Of a stretch of DNA of 64,000 nt, positions 53,301-61,874 are shown piece by piece. This DNA comes from Hyphomicrobiales bacterium (GTDB lineage: Bacteria > Pseudomonadota > Alphaproteobacteria > Rhizobiales > Beijerinckiaceae): assembly GCA_930633525.1 (NCBI GenBank), contig CAKNFP010000001.1, positions 3,781,501-3,845,500 of the forward strand. The letters run 5' to 3'. The number at the start of each line of letters is the position of its first letter. Position 1 is the first letter of the stretch. The position numbers and the translations under genes were made by a program. Under the pieces are notes generated by a model, which did not search any database, was not told the DNA's origin, and saw only the letters and a list, made by a program, of their open reading frames with translations.

Positions 53301-56300
53301 GCCGAGGCTGAGCTTTATGTTGACGAGTTTGGCGCCGGGCACCGTCGAAGCACCGCCATTGCCGCCGCCGCCACCGATCGATTGGGCAAAGAGTCCCGTC
53401 GCGCCCATCCCATGGGTCGAGATCGTGCCGGCATTGGTGAGAGTAACCGTGGAGCCGTTACCGCCCGCCCCCCCTTTTCCGCCGACGCTTTGCCCGTAGG
53501 AAACGCTGATCGGCGCGCTGTTTGATATTTTCCAGCGCTTGGAAAACTTGGGAAGCAAGGTAAGCATCGTGTTCCTGAAGGCTGCTGCCTTCGCTTCCTT
53601 GATAAGAGTCGCGGTGAAATCATCCTCCGGTCCGGCCGACCCGCTACCCCCGCTGCCACCGCCCCCGCCGATGGACTGCGCCTGGATGCCAAAGGCGCCA
53701 TCGCCATGCGTCTCGATCGTCGCGCCGGATCTGTTGGTAATGGTTACGAGCCCGCCGTTATTGCCGCTTCCCCCGTCGCCGCCAATGGCGAATGACCCTT
53801 GGAACTTGGTGTGCGTGCTGGCGTGGCCCGAGGCGGCCAAGCCACCGCCGCCACCGATGGATTGGGCCAGGATGCCACGCGCGTCGGCGGCGAACGTCTG
53901 GATCGAGCCGGAATTCGTCAAGTCGACCGTGCCGCCGATGCCGCCGGTCCCGCCTTTACCGCCAACGGCGACCGTGGCCGCCATACTCGTCCCGTAGGAC
54001 GCTGGAATACTGCCGGCATTCCCGGGCAGGCGCGTTGACGACTTAGAGACGCCCGCACCTCCGACACCGCCACCACCGCCGATGCTGAACGCATGCATGC
54101 CGTTGGCGGCAAAGCCTGTGGTTTCTATGGTCCCGCTGTTGGTGAGATTGACCGTGCTGCCGATGTTGCCACTGCCACCGCTTCCGCCAAGCACGACATC
54201 GACCGCGGCTGCCTTACCGGTGCCGAGGGGATAGCCGGCAATGTCGGCACCGCCGCCAGCGCCGCCGCCGCCGCCAATGCTGCCGGCCAGGATTGCTGAC
54301 GCCTGATCGCCACTCGTTTTCAGAGTCTGGTTATTGGTGACCCTGACCGTCCCCCCTGAACCGCCCGCGCCACCACTGCCGCCGACCCCGACAGCAACGT
54401 TCACGCTCGCGACGCTGGGTCCGCCCAGCGTCGATGCCGCCGCGTCAGCGAAACCGCCCTGACCACCGCCGCCGCCGATGCTCATGGCCGAGATGGCAAA
54501 GGCGTCACTCCCACTGGTGATGATCTGCCCGGCATTGTTGACCGTGACGTCGCGACCGCTCCCGCCCTTGCCGCCGGTCGCGCCAAGAGCAACGGCGACG
54601 GCGACACTGGGGAGTTGCTTGATGACGCCCAATGAGACTGCTTCGGCAAGAGAGGCACCGGCAATACCCCCGCCGCCACCGATGCTCATCGCCTGGATGC
54701 CGTGCGCGTTGTTGCCTTTCGTCTCTATCGAGGTTCCGTTCGTGATCTGGACGGTGTCCCCAGAGCCGCCAGGTCCGCCATTGGCGCCGAGGGCAATGGC
54801 AACCGCCGCCTGAGCACCAATCGCGCGCGCTTGCGCCGAGCCACCCTTGCCGCCACCACCGCCGATCGATTGGGCGACGATACCAGAGGAGCCCTCGCCG
54901 GAAGTGACGATGCCTCGCCCCAGCGCCGAACCGGCTGTCGCGGCGCTCGCGATGTTGTTGACGGTGACGGCCCGCCCGTCCCCGCCGCCGCCGGCCGATC
55001 CTCCCAATGCCTTCGTGAAAAGCAGGCCGAAGGCTGACGCGTCGCCACCACCACCACCACCGCCACCCACGCTCTGGGCGAATATGCCCAGGGCATTCTT
55101 GCCCTGGGTTTCGATGCGGTTGGAATTGGTGACCGTAACCGTATCCCCGTTGCCGCCGGTGCCCCCCGGGCCTCCTGTGGAAAAGAACAGGAACATCGAC
55201 CCGCCGCCCGCACCGCCACCCTTCGCTGGTGGCGCGACGAGATCGGACTGGAACGCCTGCACAGCATTGCCACCGCCCACGCTCTGGGCGACCATGCCGG
55301 CGCTGCCCTCGCCTTTGGTGAGAATGGAGCCAGAATTCGTGAGCGTCACGCGGCCAGCTTTGCCCGCGTCACCGCCCCCGCCGCCATAGACCACACCACC
55401 GCCGCCAGCTCCGCCGGAGCCACCGACGGATTGTGCAACAAGACCATAGGCGTATTTGCCACTCGTCTCGATGGAGCCGGAAGTCGTCGCCTCGATGTCG
55501 CCACCCGCGCCGCCCGCACCACCATCCGTGCCGCGGCCGCCAACTGCGGTGATGCCACCCTTGCCGCCCTCGCCACCAACGCTCTGCAGGAGGATCGCGG
55601 GCGCGTAATTCCCGGACGTCGTAATGCTCCCTGCGCTTGACAAAACAATGGACGGCTTCTTGTCGACGCGCGTCACACTCCCTGCATGTCCGCCGGCCGT
55701 GTCGCTCCCGCGATAGACGCTGGAGCCGTTGCCTGCGATCGATTCGACGACCACAGCCGCAGCGCCGGTGCCATGGGTCGTCACCGACGCGGCCTTGTCG
55801 ATCGTCAGCAGGGCGCGGCCGCTTGCGCCTCCGCGGCCCGCATCGGGGGACTGCGTGCCCCCTTCCGCGATAATGCCGTTCTCGCCCCCGGCGCCGCCTT
55901 TCGATGAAACGATGATGCCACCGAGATAACGCGAGAAAGTCTCAAGGCTCGACAAATGGGTGACCGTTACATCGCCGCCAGCGCCGCCAGCACCGGCGGA
56001 AGCGAAGAGTTCGTAGTGACCTTCATAGATGGCAAGGTTACCTTCACCGCCACGCCCACCCTGGGAATAGACGCCAAGAAGAGACGACAAGGACAGCGTG
56101 TCCGGATCCTTCTCGAGATCGCCGGTTTGCTTCGCCGACGCAGCCTGGACGAACGTCACCGAGCCGCCGGCGCCACCCGCCGCGGCCTCCATGTCCCGTT
56201 TCAGCCCGGCACCGCCTTGTCCGCCGACAGAGCCGATCTCGATGGCACGCTGCTTTACAGTCGTGTCGACTATGACGTTATTGCGGTAGTCAAGGGCTGG

Positions 56301-56582
56301 CCCCACCCCTCCGGCAGTCGCCGGATGGGTCTCTTCCCACCACCACATTCCCGTTGTGTGGGCATCGCTCCCGTCTTTGCCCGTCTCGACACGCTTTATC
56401 GGCACAGATGAACTATTGATGACAACGTTCTGCGAGAAAGCTGGGCCGGCTGCGAGTATGATCGCCGATGCACTGATGCCCGCCAGGTAGTTCAGGCGAC
56501 GGCCGCCCCTTCCTGATAGGGAGTTTTTGACTGCTTGACCCGCGCACGCGCTCACGCCGCCGACCCGGATGGTCACGCTCAT
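50355..56582 (-). CDS. Very large autotransporter with glycine-rich repeat passenger
   Basis: A 2075-residue type V secretion protein. The start ATG 56582 has GGGGGA upstream. The signal peptide region has a basic stretch and LNYLAGISASAIILAAGPAFSQ, ending about residue 50. The passenger has over 20 imperfect repeats in which a glycine-rich element (GGxGGxGG) alternates with VTVTNSGSI-x-T-x-G-xx-A-xGI-xAQSIGGGGG, indicating a right-handed beta-helix. The last 280 residues form the 12-strand barrel (LDVSLALKHQIGPWLLAASGHLGW, LKPYADLDLMYT), ending with Phe as barrel proteins do. Adhesion or biofilm roles are usual for this type; the target is unknown. No tandem DNA duplication long enough to be an obvious recombination hotspot is noted. 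Confidence 0.9.
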   Translation of the reverse strand: MSVTIRVGGVSACAGQAVKNSLSGRGGRRLNYLAGISASAIILAAGPAFSQNVVINSSSVPIKRVETGKDGSDAHTTGMWWWEETHPATAGGVGPALDYRNNVIVDTTVKQRAIEIGSVGGQGGAGLKRDMEAAAGGAGGSVTFVQAASAKQTGDLEKDPDTLSLSSLLGVYSQGGRGGEGNLAIYEGHYELFASAGAGGAGGDVTVTHLSSLETFSRYLGGIIVSSKGGAGGENGIIAEGGTQSPDAGRGGASGRALLTIDKAASVTTHGTGAAAVVVESIAGNGSSVYRGSDTAGGHAGSVTRVDKKPSIVLSSAGSITTSGNYAPAILLQSVGGEGGKGGITAVGGRGTDGGAGGAGGDIEATTSGSIETSGKYAYGLVAQSVGGSGGAGGGGVVYGGGGGDAGKAGRVTLTNSGSILTKGEGSAGMVAQSVGGGNAVQAFQSDLVAPPAKGGGAGGGSMFLFFSTGGPGGTGGNGDTVTVTNSNRIETQGKNALGIFAQSVGGGGGGGGDASAFGLLFTKALGGSAGGGGDGRAVTVNNIASAATAGSALGRGIVTSGEGSSGIVAQSIGGGGGKGGSAQARAIGAQAAVAIALGANGGPGGSGDTVQITNGTSIETKGNNAHGIQAMSIGGGGGIAGASLAEAVSLGVIKQLPSVAVAVALGATGGKGGSGRDVTVNNAGQIITSGSDAFAISAMSIGGGGGQGGFADAAASTLGGPSVASVNVAVGVGGSGGAGGSGGTVRVTNNQTLKTSGDQASAILAGSIGGGGGAGGGADIAGYPLGTGKAAAVDVVLGGSGGSGNIGSTVNLTNSGTIETTGFAANGMHAFSIGGGGGVGGAGVSKSSTRLPGNAGSIPASYGTSMAATVAVGGKGGTGGIGGTVDLTNSGSIQTFAADARGILAQSIGGGGGLAASGHASTHTKFQGSFAIGGDGGSGNNGGLVTITNRSGATIETHGDGAFGIQAQSIGGGGGSGGSGSAGPEDDFTATLIKEAKAAAFRNTMLTLLPKFSKRWKISNSAPISVSYGQSVGGKGGAGGNGSTVTLTNAGTISTHGMGATGLFAQSIGGGGGNGGASTVPGAKLVNIKLSLGGSGGAGGDGGSTTVTNSGTIRTEGVSSFGVLAQSIGGGGGLGVAGIDEGGSPFDPITLTAGGTGGAHGAGQRVIVDNTGAISTSGAEAHGVVAQSVGGGGGLILLNRRDVNAAADLKDVFNSDEKAFLKRHNIDVDAVIADAQAARRQNPVQAQAYKLELGGNGVKGNGGAVTVKSSGSITTSGLNAFGILAQSIGGGGGLVSGGYASNASTVSASGRLGGTAGAQGGADQVSVELGAGSRITTIGAGATAIVAQSIGGGGGYSGALSTGPVNYASFIGSQSGASGRGGTVRVEMAGATGRTQISTTGANAHGIVAQSLGGGGGLLASTQGIVLPQSTPTGNVQAKAEQTGGAITIDLRGSVDTAGAGSFGIFAQSGMQSQSGAVYDGSSTGQIAITFDGTLNGGSGSGAAIKLDGGQANTLTFAKGSVISARSDQAIVSTHGQETIENSGTVIGDLVLAQGTREINTFNNYAEGTYRSSGRGIVDVGVSGTFNNYGSFDVGGRGSIGIAALKGDFSQSSTGRLQVDVSSTQPTGQPRGDLLRVDGSMTLGGTIEPHVIGGLQRDTFRVATSTGPLTVLPGLKVEANPASPIRWEPNPVGNAVDITPNAVFKAPDGVVLTPTETSALAYLQQIWDGGPISAGNAITFGNLANVTSAADYHEAIDSVSPDESASVAATQTLGAGVSMNMAMSCPVFAGTGTLLQESSCAWARVTGSWTRQSSSHDVTGFSQRAATYRLGAQHEFLKDWFLGGTIGYTHSNLSDSHGFSRTSGDALDVSLALKHQIGPWLLAASGHLGWGRYDTDRVLNIGPSLAASGGTSTVWTAAGRLRANYEIVGGNWYLKPYADLDLMYTSMPGYSETGSGLTHLRFASAQQWNVAFTPAIEIGGRVDLSPTMWLRPYASVGVSFLAKDSMRIGVGFTDSLAPVQDFVTEVSMPGRLVNLTAGAQLFSGEGYDLRAEYKAGIGDKYLSQEVSARLSIPF

Positions 56583-57486
56583 CTCAAATCCCCCAAAGCG
56601 CATCTCCGCGAGAACCTTACGCGAATCGCAATTGCCCAGAATTTGGTACCAATAGTGGTTTTCTATGTAAATATAGTTGGAGCTTCTGACGCCCGAAACG
56701 ACCACGTTTCGACGGATAGAGCTTGCATCGCACGGTGACTTGACGCGCCAACTACGGCAATCAAGCCACGCCCAGCGACCGCAGAACGCTCGGGAGGCCG
56801 ATCTCATCGGGCTTCCGCGCGTTTCGAGACCCGGTTTGAGCCATCTCTGCTTTCAGGCGTGCCTGGAAGCCCCGCCGGCTATCACCGCCGCTACAAACCT
56901 CATCCCACAGCTACAGCGTCCGGCATAGACCGCCTTGCAACAGAGCTGTGAGCCCCCCTGGCAAAACTGCATGACATCTGCGCTTTATATTCGATCACAA
57001 AACAATATACGCAAATACTAGTCCATTATACTATTCGTACATCGCCCCCCTTCGGTTGGCGACATGTCTTGACCGCAGGAGAATGGATAAAAGCCTAATC
57101 GCCCCTCCAGATCAGATTCTGACGCGCGCATTGCATCCCGCGGAGCCAAAACGCGTTGCGCGTGACGAGCAGCATCGCCGGCCATATCCCGTCTCAACGG
57201 CCTGAGTCCGGGTACATCGTCGCCGAACGGGGCCACATTGAAGGTGATGACCGCCTTGGCGACAGCGACATGATAGTCGCGGACGAGATGCGCTACGCGC
57301 CAAGCATGGCACTCCGATTGTTGTGGTGGAGCGTGCCTACACGCTCACACTACTAGGTAGCTTAGTTTTTTATTAGATGAATTAAAAAGTATTCCCTGAT
57401 GCTTATGGTTGCTTTCACTTGCGACAACGCTATACATAGGCCGGTCTCAAAGATCTGCGCCCGGTATTCGGGTAAGGGGGTCCAAA
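56583..57486. other. Long divergent intergenic region between the autotransporter and efeU
   Basis: About 900 bases without a supported gene. Parts near 56640-56680, 56990-57050 and 57350-57400 are AT-rich and may carry promoters of the two divergent genes. Several short frames (for example 57018-57236 on the minus strand and 57156-57356 on the plus strand) show no family features, but the GC-rich 57060-57340 segment between the AT-rich parts may be a gene remnant. No clear Fur or Irr box was identified. Confidence 0.5.
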
Positions 57487-58338
57487 ACGCTTGCTCCGTT
57501 TCTCGTCATGCTGCGCGAGGGCATCGAGGCAGCCTTGATCGTAGGCATCATCGCGAGTTATCTGCGGCAGACGGGCCGTTCCGCGTGGATGCCGGTTGTC
57601 TGGATCGGGATTTTTCTCGCCATAGCAGCTTCATTTCTCGTTGGTGCCGCGCTGCAGTTGGCCAGTGCGGAATTTCCGCAGAAGGCACAAGAGCTTTTCG
57701 AAGCCCTCGTCGGGCTCCTCGCCGTGGGTGTGCTCGTTTCGATGGTCTTCTGGATGCGCCGGGCCGCGCGCACCATGAAATCCGAACTCCAGCACGCGAT
57801 CGACGACGCCTTGCAGTCAGGTTCGGCGGGCGGATGGGCTCTTGTCAGCATGGTGTTCTTCGCCGTGATGCGCGAGGGGCTGGAATCGGTTTTCTTTCTG
57901 CTCGCGATCTTTCAACAGAGCCCCACGCCCCTTGCCCCGCTCGGCGCCCTCGCCGGCCTGCTGTGCGCCGTCGCCGTCGGCTATCTGGTTTATGTCGGCG
58001 GTGCGCGCATCAGTATGCGCCGGTTCTTCACCTGGACGGGCGTTTTCATCCTCATCGTCGCGGCCGGCATCCTCTCAAGCGCCCTGCGCAATCTGCATGA
58101 AGCTGGGCTGTGGAACCTCTTGCAAGCCCGTGCCTACGACCTTGGCGGCATCCTGCCCGTCTCCAGCGTGACCGGGACCGTGCTGTCGGGGTTGTTCAGC
58201 TATCAGGAAGCACCCGCCGTGGGTGAAGTCCTCGTCTATGTCGTCTTCCTCGCCGTGAGCCTCTTTCTCTTCCTGCGGGAGAGCCGCACCCCGGCGCCGA
58301 GCCCCCTTACGCGGCCGGTTGAGGAACCCCGGCCATGA
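57487..58338 (+). CDS. efeU: Ferrous iron/ferric permease EfeU (FTR1 family), probable ACG start
   Basis: A 283-residue membrane permease with seven hydrophobic segments and the two iron-binding motifs REGIEA (residues 10-15) and REGLES (near 130). Known EfeU proteins begin MxxPFLxMLREGLEA. Here the matching first codon is ACG at 57487 (ACG CTT GCT CCG), with a strong AAGGGGG six bases before it. No ATG or GTG is near in frame until ATG 57508, which would remove residues that are conserved in the family, and an in-frame TTG at 57409 is far upstream. An ACG start, or an ATG-to-ACG sequence change, is the simplest reading. First gene of efeUOB. Confidence 0.85.
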   Translation, partial: TLAPFLVMLREGIEAALIVGIIASYLRQTGRSAWMPVVWIGIFLAIAASFLVGAALQLASAEFPQKAQELFEALVGLLAVGVLVSMVFWMRRAARTMKSELQHAIDDALQSGSAGGWALVSMVFFAVMREGLESVFFLLAIFQQSPTPLAPLGALAGLLCAVAVGYLVYVGGARISMRRFFTWTGVFILIVAAGILSSALRNLHEAGLWNLLQARAYDLGGILPVSSVTGTVLSGLFSYQEAPAVGEVLVYVVFLAVSLFLFLRESRTPAPSPLTRPVEEPRP

Positions 58339-59519
58339 GCATCGAACGCAAGCCAGGCGCTGGCCCGTCGCGCCTCATGCCCCTGGCCGTTGCCGGGGCA
58401 GCCTTGCTCGCGGTTGTGAGCGGCGGCGCCTTCTTCTACGCGACCGCGAAGCGGCAGGGCGGCAACGCGTCCGATCTCGTCAAGGTCGAGGTGGGAGCGA
58501 AGGCCTGCAAACCGAATGAACTCACGCTCCCGGCCGGCCGGCACACCTTCGAGATCCACAATGTCTCCGACCGGCCTGTCGAATGGGAAATCCTCGACGG
58601 CATCATGGTCCTCGAGGAGCGGGAAAATATCATCCCCGGCTTGAGGCAGACTTTGGCGGCGAATCTGAAGCCCGGCCGGTACGAGATCACATGCGGGCTT
58701 CTCTCCAACCCACGCGGCACACTCACCGTCACGCCCAGTGCCGCATCGGACGCGGCCGCCAGGGCTGCGCCGGAGTTGAAAGCCTTCATCGGTCCCTTGT
58801 CCGAGTACAAGGTGTTCCTGGCCCTCCAGGGCGCGAGCCTTGTCACAGCGACGGAGAAGCTCGTCGCGGCCCTCAAGGCAGGCGATCTCGACGAGGCACG
58901 CGCGCTCTACGCGTCAGCGCGGGCTCCCTACCGCCAGGCCGAGGCGACTGCCATGCGTTGGGCGGACCTTCAGACCGCGATCGATCCCGTCGCCGATTAT
59001 CTGGAAGATCGCGAGAAGGACAGCCGTTTCACGGGCTATCACCGCCTCGAATACGGGTTGTTCGTCGATAATGCGACGGCTCCGCTCATTCCCGTCGCCG
59101 AGAAGTTGCTGGCCGATGTGAATGAGCTGAAGGCGCGGCTCCGCTCCGTGAAACTGGTGCCGGACGATGTGCCGGGCGGGGCAGCGCGCCTCTCAAGACG
59201 CCTTGCCGATGGAAAGATCGAGAGTGGCGAGAACGTCTATGCGCAGAGTGATCTCTCAGACCTCGATGCGAGCCTGACTGGCATCGCGAAAATGGCCGGG
59301 TTGGTGCGCCCACTCATCCCCGAAAGCTCCGCCGATCTCACCGACGAACTCGACGCGCGCCTGAAAGCGGCGCGCCAGAACCTCGATGCGCTGAAATCCG
59401 GGAACAGCTATGTCGCCTATGACAAGGTGGATGCACCGAGCCGCAAGTCGATCGCCGAAGCCTTCCGCGCCCTTGCCGACACGCTCGACAAGATCTCCAA
59501 TCGCCTGACCCCGGGATAG
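58335..59519 (+). CDS. efeO: EfeO iron uptake protein (cupredoxin plus imelysin/M75)
   Basis: A 394-residue periplasmic protein. One membrane/signal segment lies at residues 13-38. Residues 48-133 form a cupredoxin-like domain (ACKPNELTLPAGRHTFEIHNVSDRPVEWEILDG), and residues 145-394 form an M75 imelysin domain with the motif HRLE in GYHRLEYGLF near residue 235, where ferric/ferrous iron is thought to bind. EfeO passes iron to EfeU with EfeB. It overlaps efeU by 4 bases (ATGA). Confidence 0.94.
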   Translation: MSIERKPGAGPSRLMPLAVAGAALLAVVSGGAFFYATAKRQGGNASDLVKVEVGAKACKPNELTLPAGRHTFEIHNVSDRPVEWEILDGIMVLEERENIIPGLRQTLAANLKPGRYEITCGLLSNPRGTLTVTPSAASDAAARAAPELKAFIGPLSEYKVFLALQGASLVTATEKLVAALKAGDLDEARALYASARAPYRQAEATAMRWADLQTAIDPVADYLEDREKDSRFTGYHRLEYGLFVDNATAPLIPVAEKLLADVNELKARLRSVKLVPDDVPGGAARLSRRLADGKIESGENVYAQSDLSDLDASLTGIAKMAGLVRPLIPESSADLTDELDARLKAARQNLDALKSGNSYVAYDKVDAPSRKSIAEAFRALADTLDKISNRLTPG

Positions 59520-59523
59520 CGTC

Positions 59524-60852
59524 ATGGCTCGACAAGATGACCGCTCTTCCCCGCAGGATCGTGAGCGCCGGCGTTTCCTGCTCGGCGTGGGAGCCGCGGC
59601 CGGTGGCGCGCTGGCCACGCAGACAACCCATGCCGAAGACAAGAACGCGCCTCCCCAGACGCGGCATCACGTCACGGATGCACCCACGGGCGATGCATCG
59701 ACGGAGGGCCGCTGGCCGTTCTATGGGGAGGTTCAGCAAGGCATCGTGACGCCGCGGCCGGCGGTCGGCATGATCGCCTCCTTCGACGTGATCGCGAAGA
59801 CGCCGGACGACCTGGAAAGGCTCTTCCGGACGCTGACCGAGCGCCTCGCTTTCCTCACCCAGGGTGGCCGTCCGCCCGATCTCGACCCGAAGTTTCCGCC
59901 AGCGGATTCAGGCATCCTGGGGCCGGTCGTACCGCCGGACAACCTGACAGTGACAGTCTCGGTGGGCGCGTCTCTTTTTACAGGCCGCGACTGGCTGAAG
60001 CCGCTGAAACCGCGCCATCTCCAGCGGATGACGAAGTTTCCCAACGACGCGCTCGACGCCTCCATCTGCCATGGCGATCTCGCCCTGCAATTCTGCGCCA
60101 ACCGGCCCGATACGACGATCCATGCGCTGCGCGACATCGTGAAAACGATGCCGGACAAGCTCGTGCTGCGCTGGAAGCAGGAAGGAAGCGTCCCGGTGGT
60201 TCCGCCGCGCCCCGACGGCCGTGTCGAGAGCGCGCGCAATTTCCTCGGCTTTCGCGATGGCTCGGCCAATCCCGATGCCAATGACGCCGCATTGATGCGG
60301 CGCATTCTGTGGGTCGGCGAAGACAGGAACGAGCCCGCCTGGGCGGAGGGCGGCACCTATCAAGCCGTCCGCATCATCCGCAACCTGGTCGAGCGCTGGG
60401 ATAGGACCCCGCTGGGCGAGCAGGAGCGCATCATGGGGCGCCACAAGGCAAGCGGGGCGCCACTCAACGGCGCCACGGAGTTCGACGAGCCGAACTACAG
60501 CGACGATCCGGATGGAGCGGTGACGGCGCTCGATGCCCACATCCGCCTGGCCAATCCGCGAACGCCGGCATCTGAGGATCATCTGATCCTGCGGCGGCCC
60601 TTCAACTATTCGAACGGCGTGACGAAATCGGGCCAACTGGAACAGGGCCTTCTGTTCATCTGCTATCAGGCTGATCTCGAGGCAGGATTCATCACCGTGC
60701 AGCGCCGCCTGAATGGCGAGCCCCTCGAGGAATATCTCAAGCCCATCGGTGGCGGCTATTTCTACGTTCTACCCGGCGCGCGGCAGCCCGGCGACTATCT
60801 CGGCCGAATGCTCATCGAAGCGGCGCGCGCAGGCCACCCATCCCCGACATGA
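59524..60852 (+). CDS. efeB: EfeB dye-decolourising peroxidase (Dyp type)
   Basis: A 442-residue haem peroxidase with a Tat signal (RERRRFLLGVGAAAGGALA) at residues 14-32. The Dyp signature GFRDGSANP (GxxDG, with the catalytic Asp) is near residue 244, followed by the haem-ligand region and FNYSNGVTKSGQLEQGLLFICYQADLEAGF. In the Efe system EfeB is thought to work on ferrous iron or haem in the periplasm. The start ATG lies 4 bases past the efeO stop codon. Confidence 0.94.
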   Translation: MARQDDRSSPQDRERRRFLLGVGAAAGGALATQTTHAEDKNAPPQTRHHVTDAPTGDASTEGRWPFYGEVQQGIVTPRPAVGMIASFDVIAKTPDDLERLFRTLTERLAFLTQGGRPPDLDPKFPPADSGILGPVVPPDNLTVTVSVGASLFTGRDWLKPLKPRHLQRMTKFPNDALDASICHGDLALQFCANRPDTTIHALRDIVKTMPDKLVLRWKQEGSVPVVPPRPDGRVESARNFLGFRDGSANPDANDAALMRRILWVGEDRNEPAWAEGGTYQAVRIIRNLVERWDRTPLGEQERIMGRHKASGAPLNGATEFDEPNYSDDPDGAVTALDAHIRLANPRTPASEDHLILRRPFNYSNGVTKSGQLEQGLLFICYQADLEAGFITVQRRLNGEPLEEYLKPIGGGYFYVLPGARQPGDYLGRMLIEAARAGHPSPT

Positions 60853-60869
60853 AGACAAGGAGATACGAG

Positions 60870-61691
60870 ATGAGATTGAAGGCTCTCCTCGCTGTTGCGG
60901 TATTGACGTCATCGCTTGGCGGAACCGCCTATGCGCAACAGAATGCGACGCTCGATCTGGTCGAGCCAATCGCCGAGTACAAGATCTACGTATCCGAAAA
61001 ACTGCAAAAGCTCGTTGCGGATACGAAGACCTTCACTGACGCAATCAAGGCGGGCAATGTCGACAAGGCGAAAAATCTTTTTGCGCCCACCCGCATGAGC
61101 TACGAGGCTATCGAGCCCATCGCGGAACTCTTCAGCGACCTTGATGCCGCCATCGACTCGCGCGCAGACGACTATGAGAACGGTGAGAAGAACCCGGAGT
61201 TCCCAGGCTTCCACCGCCTTGAGTACGGCCTCTGGGAGCAGAACTCCACGGAAGGCCTGGTACCCGTCGCCGACAAGCTCATGGCCGATGTGACCGCACT
61301 GAGCCAGCGGATCACCGATATGACCCTGCCGCCGGAAAAGGTGGTCGGGGGAGCCGCGGCACTCATGGAGGAAGTCGCCGCCACCAAGATCTCCGGTGAG
61401 GAAGATCGCTATAGCCACACCGATCTGTGGGACTTCAAGGGCAACTTCGACGGATCTGAAAAAATCTTCATCCTGGTGAGACCGCTGATCGAGAAGAAAG
61501 ACCCGGACTTCGTCAAGAAAGTTGCTGATAACTTCAGCGTTGTCGGCACGACGCTGGCCAAATACAAGAGCGGCGAAGGTTATCAATCGTATGACAAGCT
61601 CACCGATGATGATCGCAAGATTTTGGCCAGCGCAGTGAACACACTCGCTGAGGACCTGTCCACCTTGCGCGGAAAGCTTGGACTGAACTGA
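60870..61691 (+). CDS. Second imelysin/M75 iron-uptake protein (EfeM/EfeO-like, no cupredoxin)
   Basis: A 273-residue secreted protein starting at ATG 60870 with AAGGAG seven bases before it (preferred to ATG 60849). The signal peptide is LKALLAVAVLTSSLGGTAYAQ. The M75 domain has EYKIYVSEKLQKLVADTKTF and the motif HRLE in GFHRLEYGLW near residue 114. It lacks the cupredoxin domain of EfeO. It is the fourth gene of the efeUOB operon; such an extra imelysin occurs in some bacteria as a separate iron-binding partner. Confidence 0.9.
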   Translation: MRLKALLAVAVLTSSLGGTAYAQQNATLDLVEPIAEYKIYVSEKLQKLVADTKTFTDAIKAGNVDKAKNLFAPTRMSYEAIEPIAELFSDLDAAIDSRADDYENGEKNPEFPGFHRLEYGLWEQNSTEGLVPVADKLMADVTALSQRITDMTLPPEKVVGGAAALMEEVAATKISGEEDRYSHTDLWDFKGNFDGSEKIFILVRPLIEKKDPDFVKKVADNFSVVGTTLAKYKSGEGYQSYDKLTDDDRKILASAVNTLAEDLSTLRGKLGLN

Positions 61692-61699
61692 AGGCGCGC

Positions 61700-61736
61700 G
61701 ATACGGAAGGGGGCGATCATCGCCACCTTCCGTATC
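61700..61736. terminator. Stem-loop after the efe operon
   Basis: GATACGGAAG and CTTCCGTATC form a perfect 10-base stem enclosing an inner stem (GCGAT/ATCGC). It lies just past the last efe gene, between convergent operons. There is no clear T-tract, so it may be a rho-dependent or bidirectional terminator. Confidence 0.55.
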
Positions 61737-61874
61737 CCGATCGAACTTCCCCATCCGACGGTATCGAGCGCCGGCCGTCATGGCGTGATATCTGAGGCGC
61801 CGAGCCAGCAGGACGGCACATAGGCGTGCCGTCATTGGCAAGTGCGTGCATCCCTCCGGATTGGACGGCGACAC

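Noticed and set aside
52000..56500. Regular GC-rich repeats that look like a repeat array or CRISPR-like pattern
   Set aside because: They are the in-frame glycine-rich passenger repeats of the autotransporter, irregular in spacing and without unique spacers.
57018..57356. Short frames in the GC-rich island of the efeU spacer
   Set aside because: Neither frame matches a known protein or has good start signals, so I keep them only as a possible remnant.
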